From Myxococcota bacterium (lineage in GTDB: Bacteria > Myxococcota > B64-G9): a stretch of 64,000 nucleotides of DNA. Positions 51,346 to 58,985 of the stretch are shown here, piece by piece; positions within the stretch are counted from its first letter, which is position 1, and each line of letters starts with the position of its first letter. The notes beneath the pieces were generated by a model, which worked only from the letters and a program-made list of their open reading frames with translations, was not told the origin of the DNA and ran no database searches. The translations under genes and the position numbers were made by a program. The DNA lies in the NCBI GenBank assembly GCA_022710975.1, contig JAKLGA010000023.1:1-64000 (forward strand), written 5' to 3'.

Positions 51346-52614
51346 ATGGACAGAGGACGCGCATGGAAGGTGCCGGTCGTGCTCGAGGTCTGGGCGCTCC
51401 TCGCGGTTGCTGTCTGGTGCCTGGGGGGGTGCAGCGAGGAGAATGCCGCGGCGGACGCAGCCCTGGACGCGCAGGACGCGAGCGGGGAGGAGGAGCCCCT
51501 CCCGGACGACGGCGGGCCAGACGCCGCCGGGGACGACGCCGGCGAGGACGCCGCGGATGGCGCCGGCGAGGACGGGGCCGAGGACGGAGCCGCGGACGCC
51601 GGTGAGGACGGAGCCGAGGACGGAGCCGAGGACGGAGCCGAGGACGCAGCGGACGGCTCCGGGGAGGAGGCCGGCGACGAAGCGCCGGTGCCCGACCCCG
51701 GGCTCCCGGCCGGGGCCGAGCCCGCGCCGGTGGGCGTGGAGGTGGAGCTCCCGGGCTGCCTGCCCGACGGCGATGGAAACGGCGAGGTGGTGCCGCTGCA
51801 GGTCTACCTGCCCGAGGGCGCCGGGCCGTTCCCGGTGGTCGTGCTCCACCACGGCTTCATGCTGGACGCGACCCAGTACGCCTCCTACGGCGCGCACCTG
51901 GCGGGCTGGGGCTACCTGGCCATCTTGCCGAAGATGCCCGGCGCGCTCTTCGGCGGTCCCAACCACCGGGAGCTCAAGCTCTGCCTGGAGTCGCTCCTCG
52001 ACTGGATCGACGCCCAGGCATCGGTCCCGGCCGGTCCGCTCCAGGGCAAGGCGGACGCCTCGCGCCTGGGGCTCGCCGGCCACTCCATGGGGGGCAAGAT
52101 CTCGCTGCTCGTGGCCAGCGAGGACGCCCGGCCGGACGTCGTCTTCGGGATCGATCCGGTGGACGCCGGGGGCGGGCCCACGGGGGGCGATCCGGTGGAC
52201 TTCCCCTCGGTCACCCCGGAGCTCATGGGCAGCATCCACGTCCCGCTGGTGCTGCTGGGCGAGACGGTCAACGCCACCTGCACGGGCTTCATGTGCCAGG
52301 CCTGCGCGCCCGCGGAGGACAACTTCCAGCAGTACCACGAGCACGCCACCAGCCCGGCCCTGGAGATCGAGGTGGTCGGGGCGAACCACATGAGCTTCCT
52401 GGACGACCCGGACTGCGGGTTGACCTGCAACGTGTGCGCGGACGGGACGGACGACCCGCAGGTGACGAAGCTGCTCACCCGGCGCTACCTGACCGCCTTC
52501 ATGAACGTGTTCCTCAAGGGCGAGACCGCCTACCGGAGCTACCTCACCGGCCCGGGCATGCAGGTGGACCTCGACGCCGGCCTCGTTCACACGCGCGTGC
52601 AGAACGGTTTCTGA
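51346..52614 (+). CDS. Alpha/beta-hydrolase lipoprotein with acidic repeat linker
   Basis: ATG 51346 is preferred (AGAGG 6 bases upstream) over a GTG two codons earlier. The 422-aa product has a lipoprotein signal (CLGGC) and an Asp/Glu/Gly/Ala linker (about 35-120) with EDGAEDGAEDGA runs. A chlorophyllase/dienelactone-hydrolase-like domain follows: VVLHHGFMLDATQYASYGAHLAGWGY, the nucleophile Ser in LAGHSMGGK, an Asp in GIDPVDAG and a His in VGANHMSF. Four or more Cys near the end (ATCTGFMCQACA, DCGLTCNVCA) probably form disulfides. It is an outer-membrane-anchored esterase or lipase-like enzyme of unknown substrate. Confidence 0.82.
   Translation: MDRGRAWKVPVVLEVWALLAVAVWCLGGCSEENAAADAALDAQDASGEEEPLPDDGGPDAAGDDAGEDAADGAGEDGAEDGAADAGEDGAEDGAEDGAEDAADGSGEEAGDEAPVPDPGLPAGAEPAPVGVEVELPGCLPDGDGNGEVVPLQVYLPEGAGPFPVVVLHHGFMLDATQYASYGAHLAGWGYLAILPKMPGALFGGPNHRELKLCLESLLDWIDAQASVPAGPLQGKADASRLGLAGHSMGGKISLLVASEDARPDVVFGIDPVDAGGGPTGGDPVDFPSVTPELMGSIHVPLVLLGETVNATCTGFMCQACAPAEDNFQQYHEHATSPALEIEVVGANHMSFLDDPDCGLTCNVCADGTDDPQVTKLLTRRYLTAFMNVFLKGETAYRSYLTGPGMQVDLDAGLVHTRVQNGF
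51490..51660. repeat. Acidic Ala/Glu/Asp/Gly coding repeats
   Basis: GGACGGAGCCGAGGACGGAGCC-like units of 12 bases recur, including three near-perfect tandem copies at about 51605-51640. They encode the linker of the alpha/beta-hydrolase lipoprotein. Confidence 0.75.
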
Positions 52615-52634
52615 CGACGCGGAGTGTGCGCAGG

Positions 52635-55325
52635 CTAGTTGTCTCCCCAGCGGAGCTGGTAGGGGGAGCAGGTCCAGCCGCCGTTCGTGTGGGACGCGCG
52701 GAGGTAGACCTGGACGGTGTCGTCGGCGCCGCCGCAGTGCGGTTCCAGCTCGACCGCCTCGTTGGCCGAGCCGCTGGCGTCTGAGCAGCACCCAGAGTAG
52801 CCTCCGCTGCTCGAGGGAGACCCCGCTGTGCAGGAGTAGGAGGGCACGCCCTCCGGGTTGACACACGCTGCGTACAGGCAGAGCGCGTAGTTCGAGCCCG
52901 CGGGGATATTTCGCAGCTCGGCCCTGGGCCGCACGGCGGACCAGAGGGCTTCGGTCACGCGGAATCGATACCAGTCCAGGTCACCCTGGCCGTAGAGCGT
53001 GGCGGTGAACAGGTCGGCAGGGAAGGGTGTGGCACTGGTGACTGAGCCGAGATCGCGCGCCGAGGCCAGAGTCTCGTTCGGCTCGAAGCCATCGATGATT
53101 GGTTCGCCCGCGCAGGTCCCTCCCGCGCACAGGTCCCCGGAGGTGCACGGATCGCCGTCGGAGCACGGAGCGCCGTCGTTCGGCGACCAGACCTGCGGGG
53201 CGGTGGCGTCGCAAGCCTCGCAGGGGTTGGCCGGGTTCGTCTGGCCATCGGTGAAGCATGCTCCTCCGAGAAGGCAGGTCCCGGGCAGGACCGTGGAGAA
53301 GCAACCCGAGAGGCTGTCGCAGTCGTCATCCGTGCAAGTCAACCCGTCGTCGCAGGAGATCAATCCGGCACCTGCGCAGGACCCGTTCTGACAGGTAGAG
53401 CTGGTGGTGCAGACGTTCACATCGTCGCAGGATGTGCCATTTGGAAGGGAGGACCAGGCCTGCGGAGAGTCGGCCGCATCGCACTCCTGGCAGGGGTAGC
53501 CGGGCCGTGGGTCGCCGTCGGCCCAGCAGACGCCTCCGATGCGGCACCGGCCGGCCAGGATGGAGAAGCTGCAACCGCCGACTCCGTCGCAGGTGTCCGC
53601 GGTGCAGTCCAGCCCGTCGTCGCAGGAGTAGGAAATCCCCAAGCATGCTCCGAGGGAGCACGAGTCCATCCTCGTGCACGGGTCGCCATCGTCGCACGGC
53701 AGGCCGGTCAGAGGTGCCCAGGCTCCCGGAGTCGAGGAGTCGCAGGCCTCGCAGGGATTGGCAGGGTTCTCCTGCCCATCGTCCCAGCAGGCTCCACCGA
53801 TCGAGCAGCGGCCGGCTTCTACGCTGAAGCTGCAGCCGCCCGCTCCGTCGCAGGTGTCCGCGGTGCACTCCAGGCCGTCGTCGCAGGTGTAGCCCTCACC
53901 CGTGCAGGCCCCCCCCGTGCACAGGTCGCCGGAGGTGCACGGGTCGTCGTCGGAGCACGAGGCGCCGTCGTTCGGCGACCAGGCCTGCGGGGCGGTGGCG
54001 TCGCAGGCCTCGCAGGGATCGGACGGATTCGCCTCGCCATGGGCGCGGCAGGTGGCGTCGATCAGGCAGTGCCCCGCTACCAGGGGATGTTCGCAGCCGC
54101 CCGCGCCGTCGCACACATCCTCGGTGCAGAGAAGCCCGTCATCGCAGGAGAAGGCATCCCCTTCGCAAACCCCCTGGTGGCACGCGTCGTCGATGCTGCA
54201 CGGGTCGCCGTCCTCGCAGGGGCTGTCGTCGGGCAGGGCCGACCAGTTGCCCGGGTCGCTGTCTGGGGCGCAGGTTTCGCATGGGTTGGTGGGGTTCGGC
54301 TCATCCGCGGCGCGGCACACGCCCTCGATGACGCAGGCTCCAGCGGACAGAACGTTGGAGCAGGTGCCGTCGCCGAGGCAGAGGTCCTCGGTGCAGTCCA
54401 GATCGTCTCCGCAGCCGTATGGGGTCCCCTGGCAGGTGCCAGCCAGGCACTGGTCGCCCGAGGAGCAGGCGTCGCCGTCGTCGCATGCGGAGCCTGGATC
54501 GAGCTGGCTCCAGTGGTCGGGATCCACGGCGGGCAAGCAGGCCTGGCAGGCGTCGGCGGGATGTGGCGCGCCGCCTGGGACACAAGCACCGTCGATGATG
54601 CACACCTCCTCGACCAGGTCGTTGCGGCAGGTGCCATCTCCAAGGCAGGTGTCTAGCGTGCAGGCCTCATCGTCGTCGCAGGAGTACTGCGTTCCGGCGC
54701 AGGTCTGGTCCTGGCAATGGTCCGCGAACGTGCATGCATCGAGATCGTCGCACGCGGCCTGGTCTGCAGAGGACCAGCCGTCGAGCCGTAGCTCTGGGAC
54801 GCACGTCTGGCATGGGTTGTCGGCGGGTGACTGCCCGGCGCTCCAGCACTGGCTGGAGATAAGGCAGTAGCCCGCGAACATGGTGAAGGTGCATCCGCCC
54901 GCGCCATCGCAGCCGTCCGCGGTGCACTCGATCTGGTCGTCACAGGCGTAGCTCTCACCCGCACAGCCTGGAGGGCCGCAGGTGTCGTCGCGGGTGCATG
55001 CGTCCCCGTCGTCGCATGCCCGCCCCGTGGCCGGTGACCACCCGGTCGTGGACTGCGCGGGATCGCAGGTGCTGCAGGCGTCCGCCGGGTCCGGTGCCTC
55101 TTCGGGAACGCATACGCCGGCGATCAGGCAGAACCCCGCCGCCAGCGCGTGCTGGCAGGTGTGTTCGATGTCGCACACGTCCTGGGTGCAGGCCAGGGCG
55201 TCGTCGCACTCCTCGATGCGTGTGCATTCCGGTGGCTCGCCCTGAGCGCCCGAGTCGCAGCCCGACGCCTGCCAGGCGAGGAGCGGGAAGGACATCCAAA
55301 GAGCCAGCCGTGCGGAATTCTGCAT
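52635..55325 (-). CDS. Lipoprotein with eight Cys-rich tandem repeats and a PPC-like domain
   Basis: The 896-aa product has a lipoprotein signal (WQASGC) and GGAGGT upstream of the ATG. Residues about 32-745 hold eight repeats of about 88 aa with a shared plan: CDDGDxCT...C...C.G..Y.CDDGLxCTxDxCDGxGGC....AGxCxIxGxCxxxGxxxPxxPCxxCxxxxxxxxWSP. Each unit carries about ten to twelve Cys, probably all in disulfides. The C-terminal 150 residues (FEPNETLASARDLGSV ... GDLDWYRFRV) resemble a pre-peptidase C-terminal (PPC) domain. It is a cell-surface adhesin-like or scaffold protein; no enzyme motif is seen. Repeats 5 and 8 are nearly identical in part, which suggests recent exchange. Confidence 0.8.
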   Translation of the reverse strand: MQNSARLALWMSFPLLAWQASGCDSGAQGEPPECTRIEECDDALACTQDVCDIEHTCQHALAAGFCLIAGVCVPEEAPDPADACSTCDPAQSTTGWSPATGRACDDGDACTRDDTCGPPGCAGESYACDDQIECTADGCDGAGGCTFTMFAGYCLISSQCWSAGQSPADNPCQTCVPELRLDGWSSADQAACDDLDACTFADHCQDQTCAGTQYSCDDDEACTLDTCLGDGTCRNDLVEEVCIIDGACVPGGAPHPADACQACLPAVDPDHWSQLDPGSACDDGDACSSGDQCLAGTCQGTPYGCGDDLDCTEDLCLGDGTCSNVLSAGACVIEGVCRAADEPNPTNPCETCAPDSDPGNWSALPDDSPCEDGDPCSIDDACHQGVCEGDAFSCDDGLLCTEDVCDGAGGCEHPLVAGHCLIDATCRAHGEANPSDPCEACDATAPQAWSPNDGASCSDDDPCTSGDLCTGGACTGEGYTCDDGLECTADTCDGAGGCSFSVEAGRCSIGGACWDDGQENPANPCEACDSSTPGAWAPLTGLPCDDGDPCTRMDSCSLGACLGISYSCDDGLDCTADTCDGVGGCSFSILAGRCRIGGVCWADGDPRPGYPCQECDAADSPQAWSSLPNGTSCDDVNVCTTSSTCQNGSCAGAGLISCDDGLTCTDDDCDSLSGCFSTVLPGTCLLGGACFTDGQTNPANPCEACDATAPQVWSPNDGAPCSDGDPCTSGDLCAGGTCAGEPIIDGFEPNETLASARDLGSVTSATPFPADLFTATLYGQGDLDWYRFRVTEALWSAVRPRAELRNIPAGSNYALCLYAACVNPEGVPSYSCTAGSPSSSGGYSGCCSDASGSANEAVELEPHCGGADDTVQVYLRASHTNGGWTCSPYQLRWGDN
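53106..55230. repeat. Tandem array of about 264-bp Cys-rich coding repeats
   Basis: Eight full repeats plus a partial one encode the Cys-rich units. The segment at about 53106-53224 and that at about 53910-54014 are almost identical at the nucleotide level, while other units have diverged. Confidence 0.8.
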
Positions 55326-55437
55326 GCTGACCTCCGTCGAGGGCGGTGGTGAGTCTGTGGCGAGGAGAGACTAGCATGGGGGGAGCTCACGCGAACAGGT
55401 CACCGCCTGCCCTCCTCGAGGATGTTCGGCTCGCTGG

Positions 55438-57027
55438 CTAGCGGATCTGGACGACCACGGTCCCGGCCGGCCGTCCGAGGACCGCCAGCCACCCGCCTGG
55501 ATGCACGGCCATGGCCAGCGGATCCGTGGCGCTGTCCAGAAGGACTGCCTGACCGGTCTGCGGATCGATGGCGTGGGCCTGGTAGAGGTACCCCTCGGGA
55601 TCCGCCTGCAGGAGCACCCGCTCTCCGCCGGGCGCCCAGAGCGGCGCCAGCGGAGACGCCGTCCCGGCGCGCAGGGTCCGGGTCGGGCCGCCCGCAACCG
55701 GTGTGACCTGGAGATCGAAGAGCTCCTGCGCAGCCTTCAGGTGAAGCACGTCCAGGCCGGTCGGCGAGGGCTCGTAGAACAGCATGGCCAGCGCCGACGC
55801 CACAGGCCGGTTGGTCCCGTCCTCCAGGTCGATCGCCCGGAGCTCGAGCGACTCCGCCTGGAGGTAGAGCGCGGCCGAGTCCCCCACGACCCGGAAGGGC
55901 AAGTGGGCCATGGCAAACTCGGGCGAGGGGATCAGGTCCGAGGCCAGCTCCCGCGCGCCGCTCCCGTCCACCGCGGTGGCGAGAAGCTGGTACCCGAGGC
56001 CGAGGTAGGCGCCCGGGTGGAGGATGAGGCCCCTGGCAGGGACCTCCAGGAAGTAGCCCGGGAAGTTGAGCGGCAAGTCCGGCACCAGGAGCACGGGCTG
56101 GCCCTCACCTTGCAAGGGCACGGCGCTCAGCTCAAACGTCTGGGCCTCACAGTTGAAGTTCGTCCCGATGTAGAGCCGCTCGTCTCCCGCGGACTGCCAG
56201 TAGGCCGAGGTCACGACCTCGCTGGCCACCAGGCGGGAGGGTCCGCCGGCCGCGGGGGCCAGGCGCAGCTCGGTGGTGTGCCAGTCGCACGCGATGTTCG
56301 GGTTCTCGAAGTGGTGCGCGACGGCCCGGCCGAGGTAGAGGAGGCCGGTGCCGTCCCGGGTGAAGCGCAGGGGGCCCAGCGCGTCGGAGGCCACCTGGTA
56401 GGCGGGAGCGTCGGGATCGTCCAGCGACAGGATGGAGAGTGCGCCGGCGACGGCCTGTTCATCCCAGCCGGTGATCACCGCCACCCGCGTTCCGTCGTCC
56501 GACGGCCAGAAGAGACCCACCGCGGAGGCCAGCCTCCGGCTGGCGCCGGCGTCCGCGACCCAGAGGTGGGCGTAGGCGCCATCGGGGGTCAGGAAGATCA
56601 CCCTGGAGCCATCCGGGGTGAACTCCGCCCAGCGCACCCCGGCCGCGAGGTCCACGCTGGTCCGATCGACCAGATCGGTCAGGCGCAGCCGGTTCTCGGC
56701 CTCATCCACGCTCAATAGCTGCCGGCAGTCCGGCGAGAAGGACTCCAGGAGCGAGCCTCCCGGCGCGACCACCAGGGGCGAGGCAAAGCCCTGGGCGAAC
56801 GCGCGGCTGCAGGGATCCGCGGGATCGTCGGCCCCGCCATCCGTGGCCGCTCCCTCGCCCGGATCGTCCGTCGAGCCCCCGTCGCTGTCGGACGCATCGG
56901 GTTCTCCGTCCCCGGCGTCGGCCGGGCTCCCGGCGCCCGAGGAGCAGCCCGGGGCCCCGAGCAGCAGCCAGCATCCCAGCCAACACCCCAGCCCATGTCC
57001 CAGCGAGATGACGAGCGGCGTACGCAC
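55438..57027 (-). CDS. Beta-propeller (TolB/PD40-like) lipoprotein
   Basis: The start is uncertain: GTG 57027 gives a good lipoprotein signal (VRTPLVISLGHG ... GAPGC) after a weak GGGGGT; ATG 57066 would add 13 residues without a ribosome binding site. The product of about 529 aa has an Asp/Gly-rich linker and then repeated blades of the PD40/WD40-like type, such as WAEFTPDGSRVIFLTPDG, FWPSDDGTRVAVIT, LRFTRDGTGLLYLG and LWAPGGERVLLQADPEG. Such propellers in lipoproteins are protein-binding platforms; it is not the TolB of the Tol-Pal system, since the tol genes are absent. Function unknown. Confidence 0.72.
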   Translation of the reverse strand: MRTPLVISLGHGLGCWLGCWLLLGAPGCSSGAGSPADAGDGEPDASDSDGGSTDDPGEGAATDGGADDPADPCSRAFAQGFASPLVVAPGGSLLESFSPDCRQLLSVDEAENRLRLTDLVDRTSVDLAAGVRWAEFTPDGSRVIFLTPDGAYAHLWVADAGASRRLASAVGLFWPSDDGTRVAVITGWDEQAVAGALSILSLDDPDAPAYQVASDALGPLRFTRDGTGLLYLGRAVAHHFENPNIACDWHTTELRLAPAAGGPSRLVASEVVTSAYWQSAGDERLYIGTNFNCEAQTFELSAVPLQGEGQPVLLVPDLPLNFPGYFLEVPARGLILHPGAYLGLGYQLLATAVDGSGARELASDLIPSPEFAMAHLPFRVVGDSAALYLQAESLELRAIDLEDGTNRPVASALAMLFYEPSPTGLDVLHLKAAQELFDLQVTPVAGGPTRTLRAGTASPLAPLWAPGGERVLLQADPEGYLYQAHAIDPQTGQAVLLDSATDPLAMAVHPGGWLAVLGRPAGTVVVQIR

Positions 57028-57202
57028 AGGCACCCCCGATTGGTGGCGCTCCCACTCTTGCGGCATCAGCCCGACCCGCGTCAACCTCGCCCGAGCACCA
57101 GGCCGCACGGCCCGGGTCCTGCGGGTACTTGCCGTCCTTCGGGCCCCATTGGGTGTAGGATGGCTCGCGGGTCTGGCGGGTAGCGGGGAACTGGAGGCTC
57201 AC

Positions 57203-57622
57203 GTGAAACGCGCAGTGGTGCGAAAGCCGGCGAGGAAGGCTGCCAGGAAGATCGTCAGGAAGCCGGCCAAGAAGGCAGCCAGGAAGGCAGCCAAGAAGCC
57301 TGCCAAGAAGGTCGCCAGGAAGGTAGTCAGGAAGGCCGCCAAGAAACCGGCCAGGAAACCGGCCGAGGATGAGGTGCTGGCCATCGTGTTCGTGCCGGCG
57401 CTGATCGCCCTGCTGGCCCGGGCGGAGCAGTTGAAGGGCGCGCCGCTCACCCGCGTAGAGGTCGAGCGCATCCGGGACGAGGGCGCCTGCATCGCGCTCC
57501 CGGCCAGCGCCGTCGCGGACGTGGACGAGGGCCGCGGCTACCCCGACATCGATCCGGAGCGGGCCTGGGAGCAGTGGCAGGCGGTCCGGGTCAGCGTCCT
57601 GTCGGCGATGCCGGATCGGTAG
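57203..57622 (+). CDS. Histone-H1-like Lys/Arg/Ala tail protein with C-terminal domain
   Basis: Translation starts at GTG, 6 bases after GGAGG. The 139-aa product begins with about 54 residues made almost only of Lys, Arg, Ala, Pro and Val in KKPAKK/RKAARK units, as in eukaryotic H1 tails or bacterial AlgP. The C-terminal domain (about 55-139) is acidic to neutral: AIVFVPALIALLARAEQLKGAPLTRVEVERIRDEGACIALP and ends PERAWEQWQAVRVSV. That second part looks like a folded helical domain of unknown family. The tail should bind DNA or another polyanion. It lies next to the nested inverted-repeat element at 57648-57795. Confidence 0.72.
   Translation: MKRAVVRKPARKAARKIVRKPAKKAARKAAKKPAKKVARKVVRKAAKKPARKPAEDEVLAIVFVPALIALLARAEQLKGAPLTRVEVERIRDEGACIALPASAVADVDEGRGYPDIDPERAWEQWQAVRVSVLSAMPDR
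57212..57364. repeat. Lys/Arg/Ala coding repeats
   Basis: Degenerate 12-base units of the type GCCAAGAAGGCAGCCAGG repeat through the tail-coding part of the histone-like gene, with AGG and AAG as the dominant basic codons. Confidence 0.75.
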
Positions 57623-58004
57623 CCTCGATAGAAAGCTGCCGCGTAGAAAGGTGCCAGCCTCTTTCGGAAGCGGCCATCCCGGCAGGTTCAGGCTCTCCAA
57701 TGCGAGATGTGTAACCCTTGGAAATGCAACGATTGACGCAGTTATGACGCGCGTCAAAGCTGCGTCAAAAAGCGTCAAAAAGAGGCTGGCACCTTCGCCC
57801 GGACCGCCATGAATCGCTATTGGTTCTAAGCCGCCTCTTGCCATCCCTCGGTGAAAAGCGACCCCGGCGTCGCGCAGAGGAAAGTGATCAGGGACGTGGC
57901 ACGCTGCAACCACTTTCGGCGGTCTTCAGCTGGGAGGGGTGGCTTGGATCGATTGATGAACGCGACACCTGGTGTGGGATGAGGCGTTGAAGGAGAGTGC
58001 TGGG
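57623..58004. other. 382-bp gap: nested inverted-repeat element and AT-richer sequence, no gene seen
   Basis: This is the only stretch longer than 300 bases without a gene that I can support. It holds the inverted-repeat element at 57648-57795 and, to its right, about 200 bases of lower GC with stops in all frames and only a very short reading frame (MNRYWF). The base composition differs from the flanks, which fits an inserted element and its remnant. Confidence 0.6.
57648..57795. mobile_element. Candidate small non-autonomous element (nested inverted repeats)
   Basis: A perfect 17-bp inverted repeat bounds the element: AAGGTGCCAGCCTCTTT at 57648-57664 and its complement at 57779-57795. Inside lies a second perfect inverted repeat, TGACGCAG (57734-57741) and CTGCGTCA (57760-57767), around a perfect 12-bp palindrome TGACGCGCGTCA (57745-57756), with 3-base spacers on each side. 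GCGTCAAA recurs three times. The form resembles REP/REPIN or MITE-type elements. No target duplication is obvious, so the class is uncertain. Confidence 0.5.
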
Positions 58005-58487
58005 ATGGAGGCGGTCGAGCTCACGCGGCTGAAGCAAGCCTACACCCTGCTCGGGGTGCTGCCGGACTCAAGTGCGCTGGGGATCCGGCGGGCGTACGGG
58101 CGTCAGGCCAGGACGTGGCGATCGGACCGGTGGCCGGAGGGCAGCCCGCAGCGGGAGCGGGCCGTGGCGCGGCTGCAGGAGCTCAAGCAGGCCTTCCGGT
58201 TGATCAGACACGCACCGTTGCGCTACCACGTCGAGTCTCCTGGTGTCCCGGCCCGGGCCGGTCGGCCTGGACCGCGGCACAGCGCGCCTGTCACGAACTG
58301 GTTCGAGTGGATCGTGCGCTTCGCGTGCGGCGCGGCCTTCGGCCTGCTCGTCCTGGTCCTGCACTGCCTCGTGGAGCTCTCGACGGCGATCCTGATCTGT
58401 GTCCCGCTGGCGACCGGGCTCGGGTCCGCCCTGCTCGGCGACCGTTTCTGGCACACGATCTTGAGGAGCATGCTGTGGTGGGCCTGA
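58005..58487 (+). CDS. Degenerate J-domain membrane protein
   Basis: ATG 58005 is chosen because AAGGAG lies about 12 bases upstream; a GTG at 57972 is the alternative. The 160-aa product has a J-domain-like first half (about 6-75, LKQAYTLLGVLPDSSALGIRRAYGRQARTW...LQELKQAFRLI). The HPD motif that activates DnaK is replaced by RSD (TWRSDRW), so DnaK stimulation is doubtful. Two hydrophobic helices follow at about 105-145 (AAFGLLVLVLHCLVEL and ILICVPLATGLGSALLG). It is a small membrane protein of unknown role. Confidence 0.62.
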   Translation: MEAVELTRLKQAYTLLGVLPDSSALGIRRAYGRQARTWRSDRWPEGSPQRERAVARLQELKQAFRLIRHAPLRYHVESPGVPARAGRPGPRHSAPVTNWFEWIVRFACGAAFGLLVLVLHCLVELSTAILICVPLATGLGSALLGDRFWHTILRSMLWWA

Positions 58488-58488
58488 G

Positions 58489-58872
58489 CTAGAGCAGGCC
58501 GGTGCGGTCGAAGTACACCTCGTTGCGCCGGATCAGGCCGCCCTCGAGCTGGACCAGGCACACCCCGTCGAGCTCCAGGAGCTTCCCGCGAGTCGGGACG
58601 CGGGCGTGCCACAGGTTGACGAAGCCGCCTGCCATGGGGATGGAGCTCCGCTGGGTCCAGACCCAGTCCGGGTAGCGGGCCAGGAGCTTCCTGAAGTAGC
58701 CGAGCAGCGCCTCCCGGCCCTGGAGCCCGCGGGGCACGGCGGGATCCAGGTAGAAGGCGTCCGGCGCGTAGAAGCCGGCCAGGACCTCGGGCCGGTTGCC
58801 GGTCCAGGCCGGCAGCCAGGAGTCCGCGAACCTCCGCGCCGCGTCCTCGCCCAGCGCTCCTTCGAGCTGCAT
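58489..58872 (-). CDS. SnoaL/NTF2-like protein
   Basis: The start at 58872 follows GGAGGT. The 127-aa product is a single SnoaL-like polyketide-cyclase/NTF2-fold domain: helical start (ARRFADSWLPAWTGNRPEVLAGFYAPDAFYLDPA), GREALLGYFRKLLARYPDW, and a final antiparallel sheet (VNLWHARVPTRGKLLELDGVCLVQLEGGLIRRNEVYFD). The pattern of a Tyr/Asp-rich pocket and Trp is usual for small-molecule-binding members. Activity cannot be inferred. Its end is 1-2 bases from the end of the convergent J-domain gene. Confidence 0.85.
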   Translation of the reverse strand: MQLEGALGEDAARRFADSWLPAWTGNRPEVLAGFYAPDAFYLDPAVPRGLQGREALLGYFRKLLARYPDWVWTQRSSIPMAGGFVNLWHARVPTRGKLLELDGVCLVQLEGGLIRRNEVYFDRTGLL

Positions 58873-58985
58873 GTCCACCTCCAGCCTCCCGGGCATCCTA
58901 CCACCTGGCGGCGCGGGCGAGGCGATGCTAGACCAGGACGGTGAGGAGCGCGCGCTCCGCTGGCGCAGGCTCCCCGGGAGGATGC

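Noticed and set aside
55438-57027. Assignment as the TolB protein of the Tol-Pal system
   Set aside because: No tolQ, tolR, tolA or pal genes are adjacent and the protein is a lipoprotein with a long acidic linker; only the propeller type is shared.
57897-57910. TGGCAC near TGCA as a sigma54 promoter
   Set aside because: The spacing between the elements is 2 bases instead of 5.
57800-58000. A transposase remnant next to the inverted-repeat element
   Set aside because: No reading frame or motif (such as HUH) could be recovered in any frame.
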